Source of the DNA: Candidatus Woesearchaeota archaeon
GTDB taxonomy: Archaea > Nanoarchaeota > Nanoarchaeia > Woesearchaeales > JAGVZT01
NCBI GenBank assembly: GCA_017608295.1
Contig: JAFCGF010000046.1
Location: forward strand, 1 to 25,521
Direction of reading: 5' to 3'
DNA length: 25,521 nucleotides
Shown here: positions 14,637 to 21,313 of the stretch, piece after piece
How the letters are laid out: the number at the start of each line of letters is the position of its first letter
How positions within the stretch are numbered: the first letter of the stretch is position 1
Notes under the pieces: model-generated
Database searches by the model: none
What the model was told of the DNA's origin: nothing
The model's input: only the letters and a program-made list of their open reading frames with translations
Position numbers and translations under genes: made by a program

Positions 14637-14663
14637 CCCGTGACAGTAGTTGTGGGTTTTTTT
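14637..14663 (+). terminator. Intrinsic terminator after the first TPR gene
   Basis: CCCGTGAC (14637-14644), loop AGTA, GTTGTGGG (14649-14656): eight pairs in RNA counting three G-U pairs, followed by TTTTTTTG. Confidence 0.6.
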
Positions 14664-14692
14664 GTACTCTATTTGTACTGGGATTTAACTAC

Positions 14693-14723
14693 TTGACTTG
14701 CATATCAAATTGTCGTAACTTGT
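14693..14723 (+). promoter_or_regulatory. Promoter for the beta-barrel gene at 14768
   Basis: TTGACTT from 14693, 20 bases after TTG, then TAACTTGT (14716-14723). It has the same TTGACTT...TCG-TAA form as other promoters here. It rules out translation from the upstream ATG at 14693. Confidence 0.55.
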
Positions 14724-14767
14724 TGGATAAACCGGTATGTCACTCTCCTATACCGAAAACCAACAAC

Positions 14768-15412
14768 ATGAAAAACCATCGACTGAACCACATGAGTTTC
14801 TCATACCTTAATGTGATAATCATATTTATAATTATTCTGATTCTATACATTACTCCTCAAAACACATTTTCTCAAACGAATGGAAATCAAAAAAATGCTT
14901 TTATTTCTATTGATCCCTTAGGTTTTCTAACTTTTGGACCTTCCATAAATGCAGAAATTGCCTTAGGAAAGTCTATAGGATTACAAACAGGAATCCAAAT
15001 TCTGAATTGGGGATTATTTACACACCTTATTCTGAATGAGACTGAAGATTTCTATCCGGATATGAAAATGTCATGGACAGTAAATTTGGAGGCAAAATTC
15101 TATATCAAACCAAAGAATAAGCTTAATGGATTTTTTCTCGGACCTCAATTTAAATATGGTAGGTCAATTTATGAAAGTGATTTTGTTCCTTATGGCGCAA
15201 CAACTCCAGATAAAGAGTCAATTAATATTATGGTGTTTGGTGTTGGCGTTGGCTATAAATGGATTTGGGAAAGTGGGTTTAGTCTTGAACCATCATATAA
15301 CATGGCTTTTTTCCTCTGGAAGAGCCGCGGGCAAGAATGGGGTGTTCCAGCCTGGGATCTGAATTTGTTTGCACTTTATATACTTTCAATCAAAGTTGGA
15401 ATAGCTATTTAG
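14768..15412 (+). CDS. Outer-membrane beta-barrel protein
   Basis: The 214-residue product starts MKNHRLNHMSFSYLNVIIIF and has a long hydrophobic signal segment ending ITPQNTFSQ; translation could also begin at the second Met. The mature part alternates amphipathic strands: AFISIDPLGFLTFGPSINAEIALGKSIGLQTGIQI, WTVNLEAKFYIKP, LNGFFLGPQFKYG, INIMVFGVGVGYKWIWESGFSLEPSYNMAFF, and a final strand LFALYILSIKVGIAI. This resembles DUF3575-like or other eight-stranded barrels of Bacteroidota. The function is unknown. It has its own promoter and is isolated from its neighbours. Confidence 0.75.
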   Translation: MKNHRLNHMSFSYLNVIIIFIIILILYITPQNTFSQTNGNQKNAFISIDPLGFLTFGPSINAEIALGKSIGLQTGIQILNWGLFTHLILNETEDFYPDMKMSWTVNLEAKFYIKPKNKLNGFFLGPQFKYGRSIYESDFVPYGATTPDKESINIMVFGVGVGYKWIWESGFSLEPSYNMAFFLWKSRGQEWGVPAWDLNLFALYILSIKVGIAI

Positions 15413-16033
15413 TATATTTTCTTTTTGCTCCATAATTTAATCTACTACTCTAGAAGTCATACAACAAAATTTCTTTATATCGTTAGCAAATAATTGTAAG
15501 ATGTCCAATTACTACTGATCAGATACTCTTCTACTTAATCCACAGGTTATAAGGTGTTCGTGTTACTGCCTTTAATCTGCATGTGACTGCTCATTACTCA
15601 ATGGGATGCAAATGAAACCGTAACCCTCACGAATTGTTTTGTGCTCGCCTGCGACAGCCAGTTTGATGCCGGTAACTGTGGGGCTGTTAAATACAGCTTT
15701 ATTTGACACGTCAAAGTCCCCCACTACAAGCCAACCCAAACTTTGCCTTTGTCAAATGAAAGAAACCCCACTTTACTTACCGCAAACTGTCTGTGCTCGC
15801 GGACGGCTCGCGTCCAATCATTACTGTATGACAACACTGATCATACCTTTCTCTGTCAGCAAATGTAATCCTGGTTTTAAAAGACTATTGCACTCTGTGT
15901 TTTCAAAAGACTACGACATAACGCTGTTGATCAACCCACATGCCCTTTATTTCGTTTCCTTTTGAAAATCTTTTAAAACTGGTTAAGTAGAGGCTTAAGA
16001 GAAAGAGATTAAGGGTAATAAAGTCATAGGAAC
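15413..16033. other. Intergenic stretch, slightly GC-rich in the middle, no supported gene
   Basis: A frame at 15639-15965 is open but its product looks non-biological. The stretch 15640-15820 is richer in G+C and has two direct copies of GTGCTCGC (15642 and 15792) and a hairpin GGACG-GCTCG-CGTCC just after the second. It may be a decayed fragment of foreign DNA. I see no tRNA or clear terminator. Confidence 0.4.
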
Positions 16034-16064
16034 TTGACTATGACATTAAGTTATCGTAATTTTA
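16034..16064 (+). promoter_or_regulatory. Promoter upstream of the first cassette
   Basis: TTGAC from 16034, 20 bases after TTG, then TAATTTTA (16057-16064), followed by TTTCTGTAAACCAA. The promoter at 24040 shares ATCGTAATTTTATTTC and the following GTAnACCAA. It lies before the inferred cassette boundary at 16160, so it would transcribe into the cassettes from outside, as a cassette promoter does. Confidence 0.55.
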
Positions 16065-16080
16065 TTTCTGTAAACCAACT

Positions 16081-16148
16081 ATGGCACTTTATTTAAATAA
16101 ATGCCATAATAAACTGTAACTACTTGTAAAAATAAATGCCATATGGCA
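16081..16148. promoter_or_regulatory. Two palindromes with ATGGCA half-sites between promoter and gene
   Basis: A 27-base near-perfect palindrome (16081-16107, ATGGCA...TGCCAT around TTTATTTAAATAAA) is followed by TGCCATATGGCA (16137-16148). AATAAATGCCATA occurs in both. They sit downstream of the -7 box and could be operator sites or leader hairpins for the amidohydrolase cassette. Confidence 0.45.
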
Positions 16149-16185
16149 GATATGCGGTTGTTAGTAACAAGCAAAAACGACAAAT

Positions 16186-17073
16186 ATGAAGAAGATACCA
16201 TTGCTTTTATTCGTGATATTCATTTTTATTAATTCATTACATTGCCAAATTATAGATATGCATATGCATGTTTACAGTGAGGAAGTATATTGGGGTGGAG
16301 ACAAGCACTTTATGGGTCCTGATTCTCCTAAAGATATTGAGGAGTTCTATAAACAGAACGTAGCCTTGATGGATAAACATAATATTGAATATGCTGTAAT
16401 TTCTGGATCCCCTGACGTTATTCGAAAATGGAAAGAGCGTGATAATCGGTTTATAGGTGGTTATGAATACATAAATAACGAACTTATTGATACGTCCGAG
16501 TTTATCAAATTAATTGAGGAGGGTGTTATTCAAGTCTGGGCAGAAATGGGATCTGTATATCGAGGGGAAACGCTAGACGACCCAAAATTTGAACCATACA
16601 TAAAGATTTGTCAGCGATATGGGATACCAATTGGATATCACACGGGAACCACAAATCCTGGAACGGCATATGGTGGTAAATTTAGAGTCTCCAATTCAGA
16701 TCCAATGAAAATTGAAGAAGTCTTGGCAAAGTATCCTGACTTAAAAATATATCTGATGCATGCAGGTGGAGGAAGTTTTACAAATAATACAATAGAGTTG
16801 ATGTATCAATATCCTCATTTGTATGTGGACATTGCTGCATTACTTTGGGTAGATCATAAGCCAAAATATAACGTAATCGAATTTTTAAAATACGCCAAAG
16901 AAGCAAAATTACTTGATAGGGTAATGTTTGGATCAGATCAAATGGTATGGCCAGATGCAATTACCTATTCAATTGAATATTTTAATTCTCTAGACTTTTT
17001 GACAGCGGAAGAAAAGGAGATGATATTATATTCCAATGCAAAGAGGTTTCTTGGATTAGAAACAAAAGATTAG
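16186..17073 (+). CDS. Secreted amidohydrolase-2 family metal-dependent hydrolase
   Basis: The 295-residue product has a signal peptide (MKKIPLLLFVIFIFINSLHC; Cys20 could make it a lipoprotein, though the lipobox is poor). A TIM-barrel amidohydrolase domain follows: metal-binding IDMHMHVY (His26, His28), IGYHTG (His152), LMHAGGG (His192) and MFGSDQMVWP (catalytic Asp251). These are the ligands expected of the amidohydrolase_2 (ACMSD-like) family, whose members hydrolyse or decarboxylate cyclic substrates; the substrate here cannot be read from sequence. The gene lies inside the first inferred integron cassette (16161-17142), 26 bases after its left boundary, with an attC-like site right after the stop. 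No promoter is visible within the cassette. Confidence 0.88.
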   Translation: MKKIPLLLFVIFIFINSLHCQIIDMHMHVYSEEVYWGGDKHFMGPDSPKDIEEFYKQNVALMDKHNIEYAVISGSPDVIRKWKERDNRFIGGYEYINNELIDTSEFIKLIEEGVIQVWAEMGSVYRGETLDDPKFEPYIKICQRYGIPIGYHTGTTNPGTAYGGKFRVSNSDPMKIEEVLAKYPDLKIYLMHAGGGSFTNNTIELMYQYPHLYVDIAALLWVDHKPKYNVIEFLKYAKEAKLLDRVMFGSDQMVWPDAITYSIEYFNSLDFLTAEEKEMILYSNAKRFLGLETKD

Positions 17074-17079
17074 AAGCCT

Positions 17080-17148
17080 GTTACTAACAATGTGTATATG
17101 TTCATGTCGGTCAAAAGCCCGCCACGCCACCTACACAAGTCGTTATAG
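17080..17148 (+). other. attC-like recombination site, cassette 1
   Basis: R''-like GTTACTAAC (17080-17088) then AATGTGTA; on the right TACACAAGT then R'-like CGTTATAG (17141-17148). TGTGTA pairs with TACACA, and AAC pairs with GTT. GTTACTAAC is the exact reverse complement of GTTAGTAAC at 16160-16168, the inferred first bases of the same cassette, as expected when a circular cassette has been inserted. Confidence 0.7.
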
Positions 17149-17168
17149 CGCATCAAACACAGTGAGAT

Positions 17169-18119
17169 ATGAAAAATATTCAGCATTTTGCAATCGTCAT
17201 TTTTTTAGGATTGCTTTTATCAACTTCCTGCAACAGGTCTAATAGCCGTCAAATCCCTTCCTCTCCTGAAAAGTTGTTATTAGTTCAATACAATAAGCAA
17301 ACCTCTTTTACTAATCCTGGAGAATTTGCTTACATGTTCGACGAAATACCCAAATCAACTAAAGAAATCTGTAATGTAATTAAAAAACAACTTATCCATC
17401 CTATGGAAGCCGCAGAAATACCAGACATATTTCCTAAAGACAAGCTTCCTGAAGATGGGGATTTCCCAAATGTAACCGATATGTTGAGAGAGCTGGTAAC
17501 AAGAAATAACCTGGGTTTAACAATGGATCGTTTGCCTGAAGACAGACTTTTAGTTGCATGTTATCATCATGGATTATTGTTGGCTTCGATGCTCAAGTAT
17601 AAAGGAAAATCTGTCAGGCTAAGAGCTGGATTTGCCAGATACTTTGAAAAACAAATGAACATAAGGTTTTCACATGTAGTTTGTGAGGTTTGGGATGGAG
17701 ATAAAGAGCAATGGATTATTATTGACCCGGATAGAAATTTACAAAATGTATCTAAGGATAAGTTTGAATTTCCTGCAGAAGTATGGATTAATTATATGAA
17801 TGAGGATTTACCAAAAACTAGGTACCTGGGTTCTATCGGACAAGGTGAAAATGTATATATCCATTCTTTGTTGCTAGATATGGCTTTTGTTCTTGGAAAC
17901 GAACGAAACTATTGGCACACACCTGAGTTTATTTTCAAAAAGGATTTTAATATCAATAATCTTGAAGAGAAACAGATTAAAGTATTAAATCAAATAGCTG
18001 AATATATGATCGAGCCTGAAGCCAATATCAGTAGATTGCAAAAGTTATATAATGATAATCCTTTTATCCATGAACACAGAAGATCAATTAACAGTTATTA
18101 CGAGTTAATAGATGAATAA
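17169..18119 (+). CDS. Transglutaminase-like lipoprotein
   Basis: The 316-residue product has a lipoprotein signal (FAIVIFLGLLLSTSC, Cys21). Residues 105-190 form a transglutaminase/papain-like core: DRLLVACYHHGLLLASMLKYKGKSVRLRAGFARYF with Cys131, then RFSHVVCEVWDGDKEQWIIIDPDRN with His169 and Asp186 or Asp188, the usual Cys-His-Asp triad. It probably acts in the periplasm as a cysteine peptidase or amide-processing enzyme; the substrate is unknown. The C-terminal 120 residues are helical and not recognised. It fills the second inferred cassette (17143-18288) and has no promoter of its own, so it likely depends on readthrough from the amidohydrolase cassette. Confidence 0.85.
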   Translation: MKNIQHFAIVIFLGLLLSTSCNRSNSRQIPSSPEKLLLVQYNKQTSFTNPGEFAYMFDEIPKSTKEICNVIKKQLIHPMEAAEIPDIFPKDKLPEDGDFPNVTDMLRELVTRNNLGLTMDRLPEDRLLVACYHHGLLLASMLKYKGKSVRLRAGFARYFEKQMNIRFSHVVCEVWDGDKEQWIIIDPDRNLQNVSKDKFEFPAEVWINYMNEDLPKTRYLGSIGQGENVYIHSLLLDMAFVLGNERNYWHTPEFIFKKDFNINNLEEKQIKVLNQIAEYMIEPEANISRLQKLYNDNPFIHEHRRSINSYYELIDE

Positions 18120-18159
18120 ATGTAGGAATAGAAGAACGGAGTTATTTAAACTGAAAAAC

Positions 18160-18296
18160 GCGCTATAACAATAAATATAGTGCATGCCGCAAGTGGTCGG
18201 AACATTGAAAGATATCGTTTCAAATGAAAGTTGTTTGTAACCTGAAAAGAAATCGTTTCAAAATGCGGCACGCACAATATTCAAACCGTTATACCC
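18160..18296 (+). other. attC-like recombination site, cassette 2
   Basis: R'' GCGCTATAAC (18160-18169) is the exact reverse complement of the first bases of this cassette, GTTATAGCGC (17142-17151). The site folds over its length: TATAAC pairs with GTTATA (18288-18293), and GTGCATGCCGCA (near 18180-18191) pairs with TGCGGCACGCAC (18264-18275) at 11 of 12 positions. The loop carries two copies of ATCGTTTCAAA. A length of about 135 bases is within the range of long attC sites such as VCRs. Confidence 0.75.
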
Positions 18297-18715
18297 TAAA
18301 TAACTGTATTTCAATTCCTTAACAAACATCAAGCATCTAAACACCTAATTTAAAGCTATTTACAGCCCTTCTAAGCAACGATCTCCCCCTCGCTAGTACC
18401 TACCCCTTAGCCAAACACGAAAGTCGCTTAAAACGCTTTAAATCAGCCTTATACGGCATGTTGTGAATATTGTCAAAATTGTAATATTTTGATAATCAAG
18501 GAGTAAGGTGAATTGTATCCGAATTTGAATTAGTGTATTTTATTCTTGAATCCAAATAATATTTCCAATTGCTTTAATCTTTAAATAGGGAGAGGTTTGG
18601 GATTTAGTGGATGCCAACTACCTGCTAAAAGTGCTTGGTTTCTAGCTTTGACGGATAACGCTAAACGTGATTACACAAATATAATTTTATATTGATTAAG
18701 AGATGATTATAAGAG
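18297..18715. other. Intergenic stretch after the second attC-like site
   Basis: I find no ORF of note. TGAATATTGT at 18474-18483 is an inverted copy of the 10 bases near the right end of the attC site (18274-18283), so a degraded attC in reverse orientation is possible but not demonstrated. The last bases belong to the 3' side of the reverse-strand lipoprotein gene. Confidence 0.3.
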
Positions 18716-19396
18716 TTATTCGTATTTTTCAATCTTGAAATCATCAAAGTAAATCACATCCCCATCGCCTTGTATACCGTTTATACTAACTGAGCCTCCA
18801 GTAAGAAGGGAACCAGTATCTTTAGCATTCCATGTGTTAGATATCCCGGTTATCAAGTCTTTCAAAATAAATGTGAGGTCTTCTTTATTGACAGTAAATT
18901 CTAGTAAATATGATCTATTTTCTTGCACATCATAAGCTTTAGAAATAAGAGGAGGATAACCAAGCTCGGTAATTTTTAAAATGGCGACTGTATCTTTAAC
19001 CATCCAAACAGCACCACCATAACATTCTTGAATACCCGTACCTTTGGCACATACAGCAAAACCGTAGGTATCTGAAGTTGCGGACGTTGTACTACATATT
19101 ATACTAACTCTAATCACATCATTTGTAAACTCATTAACATATCTAATTGTGTAGTATATCCCTCCTGATAACTGCAACATATTATCTGAGATTGAAAAAG
19201 CTCCTGAACCATTTTCTATTTGTGCTGAATAGTTGCTTCCTACAGGACCGTCACTTCTATTGAAATCATCAAAGAAAACCGTTTGCCATTCAGGAGTATC
19301 TCCTGTGTCATCATCAGTACAACTTTGTAAAAACGTTAAAAAGACAATTGATAAAATTACCAACACAATTGTACATAGTTTTAATTTGTATATCAT
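18716..19396 (-). CDS. Lipoprotein with concanavalin-A-like/LamG fold
   Basis: The 226-residue product has a lipoprotein signal (IVLVILSIVFLTFLQSC, Cys26) followed by an acidic linker (TDDDTGDTPE). The rest reads as a jelly-roll carbohydrate-binding-like domain: WQTVFFDDFNRSDGPVGSNYSAQIENGSGAFSISDNMLQLSG, then strands, ending VYFDDF-type IYFDDFKIEKYE. The DDFNRSDG and FDDFKI motifs at both ends are typical of LamG/DUF1080-like domains in extracellular proteins. No catalytic residues are evident, so sugar or surface binding is the best guess. Unlike its neighbours it has a near-perfect Shine-Dalgarno. Its promoter is on the reverse strand at 19508-19537. Confidence 0.75.
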   Translation of the reverse strand: MIYKLKLCTIVLVILSIVFLTFLQSCTDDDTGDTPEWQTVFFDDFNRSDGPVGSNYSAQIENGSGAFSISDNMLQLSGGIYYTIRYVNEFTNDVIRVSIICSTTSATSDTYGFAVCAKGTGIQECYGGAVWMVKDTVAILKITELGYPPLISKAYDVQENRSYLLEFTVNKEDLTFILKDLITGISNTWNAKDTGSLLTGGSVSINGIQGDGDVIYFDDFKIEKYE

Positions 19397-19404
19397 TTAT
19401 CCCT

Positions 19405-19412
19405 CCTCCTTT
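19405..19412 (-). promoter_or_regulatory. Strong Shine-Dalgarno (AAAGGAGG) of the reverse-strand lipoprotein gene
   Basis: On the reverse strand AAAGGAGG is followed by eight bases (AGGGATAA) and ATG at 19396. It is the only near-perfect ribosome-binding site I found in the window; other genes have A-rich leaders without one, as is usual in Bacteroidota. Confidence 0.75.
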
Positions 19413-19507
19413 AGTATAGGTTTATTATAAATGATTGCCCTAATTACGTTACGCAATAGACTATATTATTGCAGTTTATCACTCACAAGAACAATTATTA
19501 TATCCTA

Positions 19508-19537
19508 CAAGTTACAACAATATCAATTTAAAGTCAA
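19508..19537 (-). promoter_or_regulatory. Promoter for the reverse-strand lipoprotein gene
   Basis: On the reverse strand: TTGACTT with TTGAC at 19537-19533, 20 bases after TTG, then TAACTTGT (19515-19508). The transcript would have a leader of about 105 bases. Confidence 0.55.
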
Positions 19538-19561
19538 GCATTTAGCATAGTTGGAATATTG

Positions 19562-19603
19562 TTGCATTCATTGCATTACCCTTGACAATTGCATGCAATG
19601 CAA
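19562..19603. promoter_or_regulatory. Cluster of TTGCAT/ATGCAA boxes before the gene at 19655
   Basis: TTGCAT at 19562, 19571 and 19589, and ATGCAA at 19593 and 19598; the middle forms the palindrome TTGCATGCAA. Five hexamers in 42 bases suggest an operator. I could not identify a convincing -33/-7 pair for the downstream gene, so the promoter may overlap these boxes. Confidence 0.5.
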
Positions 19604-19654
19604 AAAACCTCATACTAATCCCAATTCCCATTTATTAACCAAAACACTATTATC

Positions 19655-20338
19655 ATGATACTAACTTATCTGATATTAACAGCTATTGTTACAACCATAG
19701 TCATTCTACTTAATATACTACCACCAGGGAGTAGAAAGACTGTATACAGTGAGTTGCAAAAAGACTCTGTATTCAAAGAATTACAACAATTACACAAACT
19801 GCAACAGAGCATGGCTACCTCCCCAACAGTAGACTTTGGAATTCCGGAAGGATATGGTGAGTTTGGTCTAGAAGCAACTAATCCTATCCCCATCAATTCA
19901 ATATTTGCTGAGAAAGCATACCTGGATAAGCTGAGAACCAAGAAAGGTGTAAGAGTAGAATATGAAAGAATTGGTTCAACAGGAGCACCCAATATTGAAC
20001 ATCCCATTGACCAATACGAAATCAAAGCAAATAGGAAATATATCTGTGACATCTACATTTGTCCCTACTATGATATCCTACCAGATGATATTCCAGCTCC
20101 TAAAGGATTTAAAATTCAAAGGGCGTTAAGTTATGGGTTAGACATTCAAGAAAGGAAGAAGGATATAATTGTTGGTGAACTTATTGAATTTTCCATTCTG
20201 CTCTTAATGAATATGTTAGTGATTGGTTTAGGTACAGCTATCCTAAGAAAATTTCATATACTTCCCTTTCTACTTGTATCCCTTGTAAATGCAACATGGA
20301 TGTACCAATATCTACTCCAATGGTTTAAAAAACATTGA
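19655..20338 (+). CDS. Membrane protein of unknown function, 227 residues
   Basis: It has an N-terminal hydrophobic segment (MILTYLILTAIVTTIVILLNIL), a soluble middle of about 140 residues and two C-terminal membrane segments (IEFSILLLMNMLVIGLGTAIL and ILPFLLVSLVNATWMYQYLL). The middle holds VRVEYERIGSTGAPNIEHPIDQYEIKANRKYICDIYICPYYDILPDDIPAPKGF, which I recall from other uncharacterised Bacteroidota proteins as G-ST...IIDIYEI...YICPY...APKGF. That is a small domain of unknown role. It lies between a cluster of TTGCAT boxes and the large non-coding tandem repeat at 20341-21140. A functional link to the repeats is possible but unproven. Confidence 0.65.
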   Translation: MILTYLILTAIVTTIVILLNILPPGSRKTVYSELQKDSVFKELQQLHKLQQSMATSPTVDFGIPEGYGEFGLEATNPIPINSIFAEKAYLDKLRTKKGVRVEYERIGSTGAPNIEHPIDQYEIKANRKYICDIYICPYYDILPDDIPAPKGFKIQRALSYGLDIQERKKDIIVGELIEFSILLLMNMLVIGLGTAILRKFHILPFLLVSLVNATWMYQYLLQWFKKH

Positions 20339-20340
20339 GG

Positions 20341-21140
20341 GGTAGAAGTAGAAGAAAATAAGGGTATATGTCTTACCCCATGTATACCCCCATGTATTCA
20401 TGGTTCAGGCATTTCACATGTCTAAGTATACCTGGAATAAACCTCAAGGACATATAGGTGTACATAGGGGTAGACATATATGAAAAATCAGGGTAGGGGC
20501 ACTACCCAGGGCATACCACCGTCAACAGAGGTTCAGTTGTTTTAGGTACCTGAGTACCAGAAAGGACCAACATTGAGTATATGCAGCTAGAGATCCTCCT
20601 AAAATATAGGTGTTTTCAGCTATATTCTTGGGGTATTTCCAGGGGGTTTTTAGGCTTCAGTGGTATCTAGGTATCAAAAAGTACAAACCCCCCAAGATTT
20701 GCCCTACTTTCAGAAACACTTGAAAGGCTTTTAAGGGTAAGAAGTATCAATAAATTTACCCTACACTGTACCCCCCACTACACCCAAATACTCCATGTTC
20801 AGCACTTTTAGGTACTTAGGTATACCTGAGGCACGAACCTCGAGTATTTAAGGGTAGGTACGTAAGAGGTACCCCCTGAAAATATAGTAAGGACACTACA
20901 TAGGACATAGCTCCACAACAGGGGGTTTAGGTGTTTTTGATGTCTAGGTATACCTGGAAGGAGATATTGAGGTCTGTTGGCAAGAATCTGATAATATAAG
21001 AGCTTCTATTGAGTTAGAAGTAGACAAAAATTAGGGGGTACCCATAGGTATACCCATACCCCCACCCATTCGAGGTTCAGCACTTTTTGATGCCTAGGTA
21101 TACCTGGAACAAACCCCCCTTTGTATAGGGTAGTGTATAC
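20341..21140. repeat. Degenerate tandem repeat array, about six units of roughly 130 bases
   Basis: Core elements (GGTTCAGCACTTTTTGATG, then TCTAGGTATACCTGGAA) begin near 20402, 20530, 20654, 20796, 20924 and 21074, so spacing is 124-150 bases. Three cores (20818, 20946, 21096) carry the perfect palindrome AGGTATACCT; copy 1 has AAGTATACCT, and copies 2 and 3 are more eroded. Between cores are homologous stretches with GGGGTA on the left and TACCCC on the right, able to form hairpins; for example AGAAGTAGA recurs near 20345 and 21016. No ORF is supported. The array separates the membrane protein at 19655 from the second TPR gene. It could be a site array for a DNA-binding protein, a structured RNA or a decayed minisatellite. 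Confidence 0.75.
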
Positions 21141-21241
21141 CCTCAAATTCTACAAGTACAAAGTTTGCTGAATAATGAACACTAAATCCCCTGGTTGGAA
21201 TTTTGAGGAGTAGAATACTATATAGTATTTCAGATAGGCCA

Positions 21242-21292
21242 TTTGTTTTTGATAATCAGATAGTTTAAATTTAAATATCCAAACTAAACCTA
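21242..21292 (+). promoter_or_regulatory. Promoter and conserved leader of the second TPR gene
   Basis: TTTG (21242-21245), 20 bases, TAAATTTA (21266-21273), then TATCCAAACTAAACCTA (21276-21292), identical to the leader at 12566-12582. The ATG follows at 21314. Confidence 0.6.
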
Positions 21293-21313
21293 TTGTTTTC
21301 TTAATCTTCAATC

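Noticed and set aside
15639..15965. Forward ORF of 108 residues in the gap after the beta-barrel gene
   Set aside because: Its composition (Cys, Pro and Thr in runs, no domain pattern) looks like chance and it has no promoter.
16108..16160. attC-like site immediately before the first cassette
   Set aside because: The palindrome TGCCATATGGCA lies there, but the outer arms do not pair in an attC-like way.
20341..21140. CRISPR array
   Set aside because: The repeats are long, degenerate and separated by related rather than unique sequence, and no cas gene is near.
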